From Zymomonas sp. (GTDB lineage Bacteria > Pseudomonadota > Alphaproteobacteria > Sphingomonadales > Sphingomonadaceae): a stretch of 8,782 nucleotides of DNA. A program made the position numbers and the translations under genes. The stretch lies in contig JAIYAJ010000315.1 in the NCBI GenBank assembly GCA_027489105.1, positions 1-8,782 of the forward strand, read 5' to 3'. This document shows, in pieces, positions 6,400 through 8,782 of the stretch (the first letter of the stretch is position 1; each line of letters opens with the position of its first letter). Under the pieces are notes generated by a model that saw nothing but the letters and a program-made list of their open reading frames with translations, was not told the DNA's origin and made no database searches.

Positions 6400-8052
6400 A
6401 TGGCGGGCTCGGCAGGGCAGCGTAAGGGAAGCTTCGAGCCGCTCCGCCACGTCCTGTTTCGCCGCGTCTGGACGTCCAGCGTCCTGTCCAATTTCGGCCA
6501 GCTCATCCAGAATGTCGGCGCGGCCTGGGCGATGACCAGGCTCACCGGGCGCGCCGATATGGTCGCGCTGGTCCAGACCGCCACCTTCGCACCGGTCGTC
6601 CTTTTGTCGCTCCCGGCCGGCGCGATCGCCGACAGCTATGACCGGCGCAAGATTGCCCTGATCGCGCTTGGCATCATGCTCGGCGGCGCTTCGGGCCTCA
6701 CCCTCGTGACCCTGTTCGACATGCTGACGCCAGCCTTGCTGCTGCTGTTCTGCACGATGGTGGGCACTGGCATGGCGCTGTTCACACCCGCCTGGCAGGC
6801 GTCGGTCGGCGAGCAGGTGCCCCGGGAGATTTTGCCCCAGGCGATCGCGCTCAATTCGATCAGCTACAATGTCGCACGCAGCTTCGGCCCGGCCGTGGGC
6901 GGGCTGCTCGTCGCGGTGGCTGGCGTCGCTTCCGCCTTCCTGCTCAACGCCATCGCCTATCTGCCGATGCTGGCGACGATGTATTTCTGGCGTCGCAAGC
7001 AGGAGAAGCACCGGCTACCACCCGAAGCGCTCGGCCGCGCGATCATCTCTGGGATCAGGTTCATCGTCCATTCGCCGCCGATCCGCACGATCTGGCTGCG
7101 GATCCTCGTCTCGGGCATGGTCGGTTCGGCCCCCATGGCGCTGATGCCGCTGCTCGCACGCGATCTGCTTGGCGGCGGGGCTGCGCTGTTCGGCATATTG
7201 CTCGGCTTCTACGGCATGGGCGCGATCCTCGGCGCCACCTTGATCGGCCCGATACGCGAGAAGGTGAGCAATGAGGGAATGATGGCGGTCGCGATGGCGG
7301 TCATCGGGTCCTCGATGGTCGGCATCGCGCTGAGCGCATCGGCCATATTGACCTGTGCGCTCCTCGTCATCGTCGGTGCGTCCTGGATGATCGTCATGGC
7401 GCTGGGAACGATCGGCATCCAGCTGTCCTCGCCGCGCTGGGTCACCGGTCGTGCGCTGGCCGGTTTCACGACGGCGGCCTGCGCCGGTGTCGCCTTCGGC
7501 AGCATCGGTTGGGGCCATGTCGCGGAAAATCATGGAACTGCGGTCGCCATGGCCGCGTCGGGCATCGGCCTGTTCTGCGTCATTCCGCTGGGGTTGATCC
7601 TGCGGATGCCGGAAGTGGAAGTGCAGGGCGAACATGGCCTGCAGCTGGGCGATCCGGACGTGGCGCTCGACATCACCGGTCGAAGCGGACCGATCAGTCT
7701 GACGATCGAATATCGGGTCGCTGTCGACAATGCTCGCGACTTCCACAATGCCATGCTGGCGATGGAGCCGATCCGGCATCGTACCGGCGGCTATGCCTGG
7801 TCGCTGGCGCGCGACATTGGCGACCCCGAGCTGTGGATCGAGCGCTATCACACCCCGACCTGGAATGACTATCTGCGCCAGCGCGAGCGGTTGACCGCCG
7901 CCGACATGGCCGCCTGGGAGCGCGCGCTGTCCTTCCACACCGGCGAGACGCCCCAGGTGAGACGGCGTCTCGAACGGCCGTTCGGGTCGGTCCGGTGGAG
8001 CGACGACGTGCCGGACCACGGCCTGCGGGTCGCCATTCCCCAGCCGAACTGA
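6400..8052 (+). CDS. MFS exporter (EntS-like, MFS_3 family) with C-terminal monooxygenase-like domain
   Basis: A 550-residue inner-membrane transporter. The N-terminal part (about 20-405) carries some 10-12 hydrophobic helices; the loop after helix 2 has the MFS motif A variant GAIADSYDRRK (74-84, Asp78). Helix 5 shows NVARSFGPAVGG, characteristic of the enterobactin-exporter-like MFS_3 group ('transmembrane secretion effector', PF05977). After the last helix a soluble domain at about 430-513 (SLTIEYRVAVDNARDFHNAM, then YAWSLARDIGDPELWIERYHTPTWNDYLRQRERLT) has the look of the antibiotic-biosynthesis-monooxygenase ferredoxin fold found at the C-terminus of this family. A charged tail follows. 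It probably exports a small hydrophobic compound or siderophore by proton antiport; the substrate is unknown, since no biosynthetic genes lie beside it. It has its own likely promoter and a strong ribosome site, and it ends 18 nt from the convergent flippase-like gene. Confidence 0.9.
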   Translation: MAGSAGQRKGSFEPLRHVLFRRVWTSSVLSNFGQLIQNVGAAWAMTRLTGRADMVALVQTATFAPVVLLSLPAGAIADSYDRRKIALIALGIMLGGASGLTLVTLFDMLTPALLLLFCTMVGTGMALFTPAWQASVGEQVPREILPQAIALNSISYNVARSFGPAVGGLLVAVAGVASAFLLNAIAYLPMLATMYFWRRKQEKHRLPPEALGRAIISGIRFIVHSPPIRTIWLRILVSGMVGSAPMALMPLLARDLLGGGAALFGILLGFYGMGAILGATLIGPIREKVSNEGMMAVAMAVIGSSMVGIALSASAILTCALLVIVGASWMIVMALGTIGIQLSSPRWVTGRALAGFTTAACAGVAFGSIGWGHVAENHGTAVAMAASGIGLFCVIPLGLILRMPEVEVQGEHGLQLGDPDVALDITGRSGPISLTIEYRVAVDNARDFHNAMLAMEPIRHRTGGYAWSLARDIGDPELWIERYHTPTWNDYLRQRERLTAADMAAWERALSFHTGETPQVRRRLERPFGSVRWSDDVPDHGLRVAIPQPN

Positions 8053-8057
8053 TCGCG

Positions 8058-8083
8058 CCGCGCAGGTCTGTCAGGCCTCGCGG
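8058..8083. terminator. Hairpin in the convergent gap between MFS and flippase-like genes
   Basis: CCGCG plus AGG (8058-8066, with one bulged C at 8063) pairs with CCT plus CGCGG (8076-8083) over a 9-nt loop. It starts 5 nt after the MFS stop and covers the stop of the minus-strand gene. No T-run exists on either strand, so a bidirectional terminator role is only a suggestion. Confidence 0.3.
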
Positions 8084-8782
8084 AAACGGAACAGCATGCG
8101 GTCTTCGCTGGTGAAGCCGAACCGCCAGATGATCAGCCCGAAGGCCAGCAGGATCGCGGGGATGCCAAAGGCCAGCTCGGCCCATTCGGGCAGCCGCGTG
8201 AAGAGATAGCCGACCGCACCTGCGACCAGCGAGGCCCAGACCAGTGGCCAGCGCCAGCCGGACACGGGTGCATCGAGCAGCCTTGCCAGCAGCTTGGCCT
8301 TGGCGATCGAGGCGATTCCGAGCGCGAGCGCGAGTGCAATCGCGGGGGCCGCCGACTGCCAGATGACCGGCAGGCCCAGTTCGTCCCGCAGCAGCAGCAC
8401 CAGCGCGAAGCTGAGCAAGATCTGCATGAGGATCATGCCCATCGATATCCACAGATTGAGGTGGCGGGCCACATAGATCAACGCGGCCTCGGACACGGCG
8501 GCAGTCGCGGCGACGACCTCGGCGAGCAGCAGGAAGGCGAGGGCGATCGTCCCCGCGACGAAATGCGGGCCGACGAGGCCCATCACGCCCTCGCCGGGAA
8601 TGCCCAGCGCGAGACCGACGGCGGCCTGCGCAGCGATGATCCAGAAGCCGACCTGGGCGACCTGCTTGGCGACCGCTTCTCGGTTGCCGGCTTCGAGATT
8701 GCGCGTGATCACCGGTCCCAGGATCGGGTCGAAGCTGGTCTTCAGCTTCTGTGGCAGCGAGGCAACTTGCTGCGCGACATAA
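8071..8782 (-). CDS. Flippase-like polysaccharide biosynthesis membrane protein, C-terminal part (partial)
   Basis: The reading frame is open from the window edge to the TGA at 8071, giving the last 236 residues; the true start lies outside. An internal GTG at 8712 is not the real start, because coding-like sequence continues upstream of it (VASLPQKLKTSFDPILGPVI). The visible part has about six hydrophobic helices with short charged turns, including WIIAAQAAVGLALGIPG, TIALAFLLLAEVVAATAAVSEAAL, LWISMGMILMQILLSFALVLLL and a final pair ending in FGLIIWRFGF. The P-x-x-x-R/N-LEAG region followed by paired helices fits the C-terminal half of Wzx/MurJ-type MOP-superfamily flippases, which move lipid-linked sugars across the inner membrane for exopolysaccharide or O-antigen. 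Without the N-terminus and neighbours the family is probable rather than certain. It converges on the MFS gene with 18 nt between stops, and no link between the two is implied. Confidence 0.72.
   Translation of the reverse strand, partial: YVAQQVASLPQKLKTSFDPILGPVITRNLEAGNREAVAKQVAQVGFWIIAAQAAVGLALGIPGEGVMGLVGPHFVAGTIALAFLLLAEVVAATAAVSEAALIYVARHLNLWISMGMILMQILLSFALVLLLRDELGLPVIWQSAAPAIALALALGIASIAKAKLLARLLDAPVSGWRWPLVWASLVAGAVGYLFTRLPEWAELAFGIPAILLAFGLIIWRFGFTSEDRMLFRFREA

Noticed and set aside
7015..8019. 334-codon minus-strand frame opposite the MFS gene
   Set aside because: Highly charged Arg/Asp/Gln/His composition and antisense to clear membrane helices; a shadow.

Overview
The window is GC-rich (roughly 65% by eye) and densely coded, with a layout typical of an alphaproteobacterial chromosome. 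A sphingomonad-like organism is the best guess. That guess rests on codon use, on the character of the proteins, and on a candidate alphaproteobacterial general-stress (sigma EcfG-type) promoter. No marker here fixes the genus.

Region by region: (1) Positions 21-1837, minus strand, hold a compact three-gene operon of small membrane-anchored proteins: a YqjD/ElaB-like protein with a long Ala/Pro/Lys tail, a YqjE-like 'phage holin family' membrane protein, and a small one-helix membrane protein. The order resembles the enterobacterial yqjD-yqjE module. It is read from a 154-bp divergent intergenic region that carries GGAAC-N16-GGTT, a near-consensus EcfG promoter. (2) Positions 1992-3275, plus strand: enolase (eno), complete, with all catalytic residues present. 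(3) Positions 3380-4618, plus strand: a soluble GAF-domain sensor histidine kinase with no response regulator beside it. (4) Positions 4699-6300, plus strand: purH, the bifunctional enzyme for the last two steps of IMP synthesis. (5) Positions 6400-8052, plus strand: an MFS exporter of the EntS-like/MFS_3 type with a C-terminal monooxygenase-like ferredoxin-fold domain. A sigma70-type promoter lies before it, with a palindrome over the -10. (6) Positions 8071-8782, minus strand: the C-terminal part of a multi-spanning flippase-like protein, probably Wzx/polysaccharide export, which runs off the window and converges on the MFS gene.

The plus-strand genes are separated by 80-104 bp gaps, so they look like separately controlled or loosely grouped units rather than one operon. 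Eno and purH are core metabolism. The kinase, the exporter and the membrane-stress operon are the accessory or regulatory content. No mobile element, tRNA, rRNA, CRISPR array or phage gene was seen (the 'holin family' name does not imply a phage). No clearly new multi-gene system is visible. The most informative signals are the stress promoter on the YqjD/YqjE-like operon and the competing hairpins or palindromes in the short intergenic gaps.
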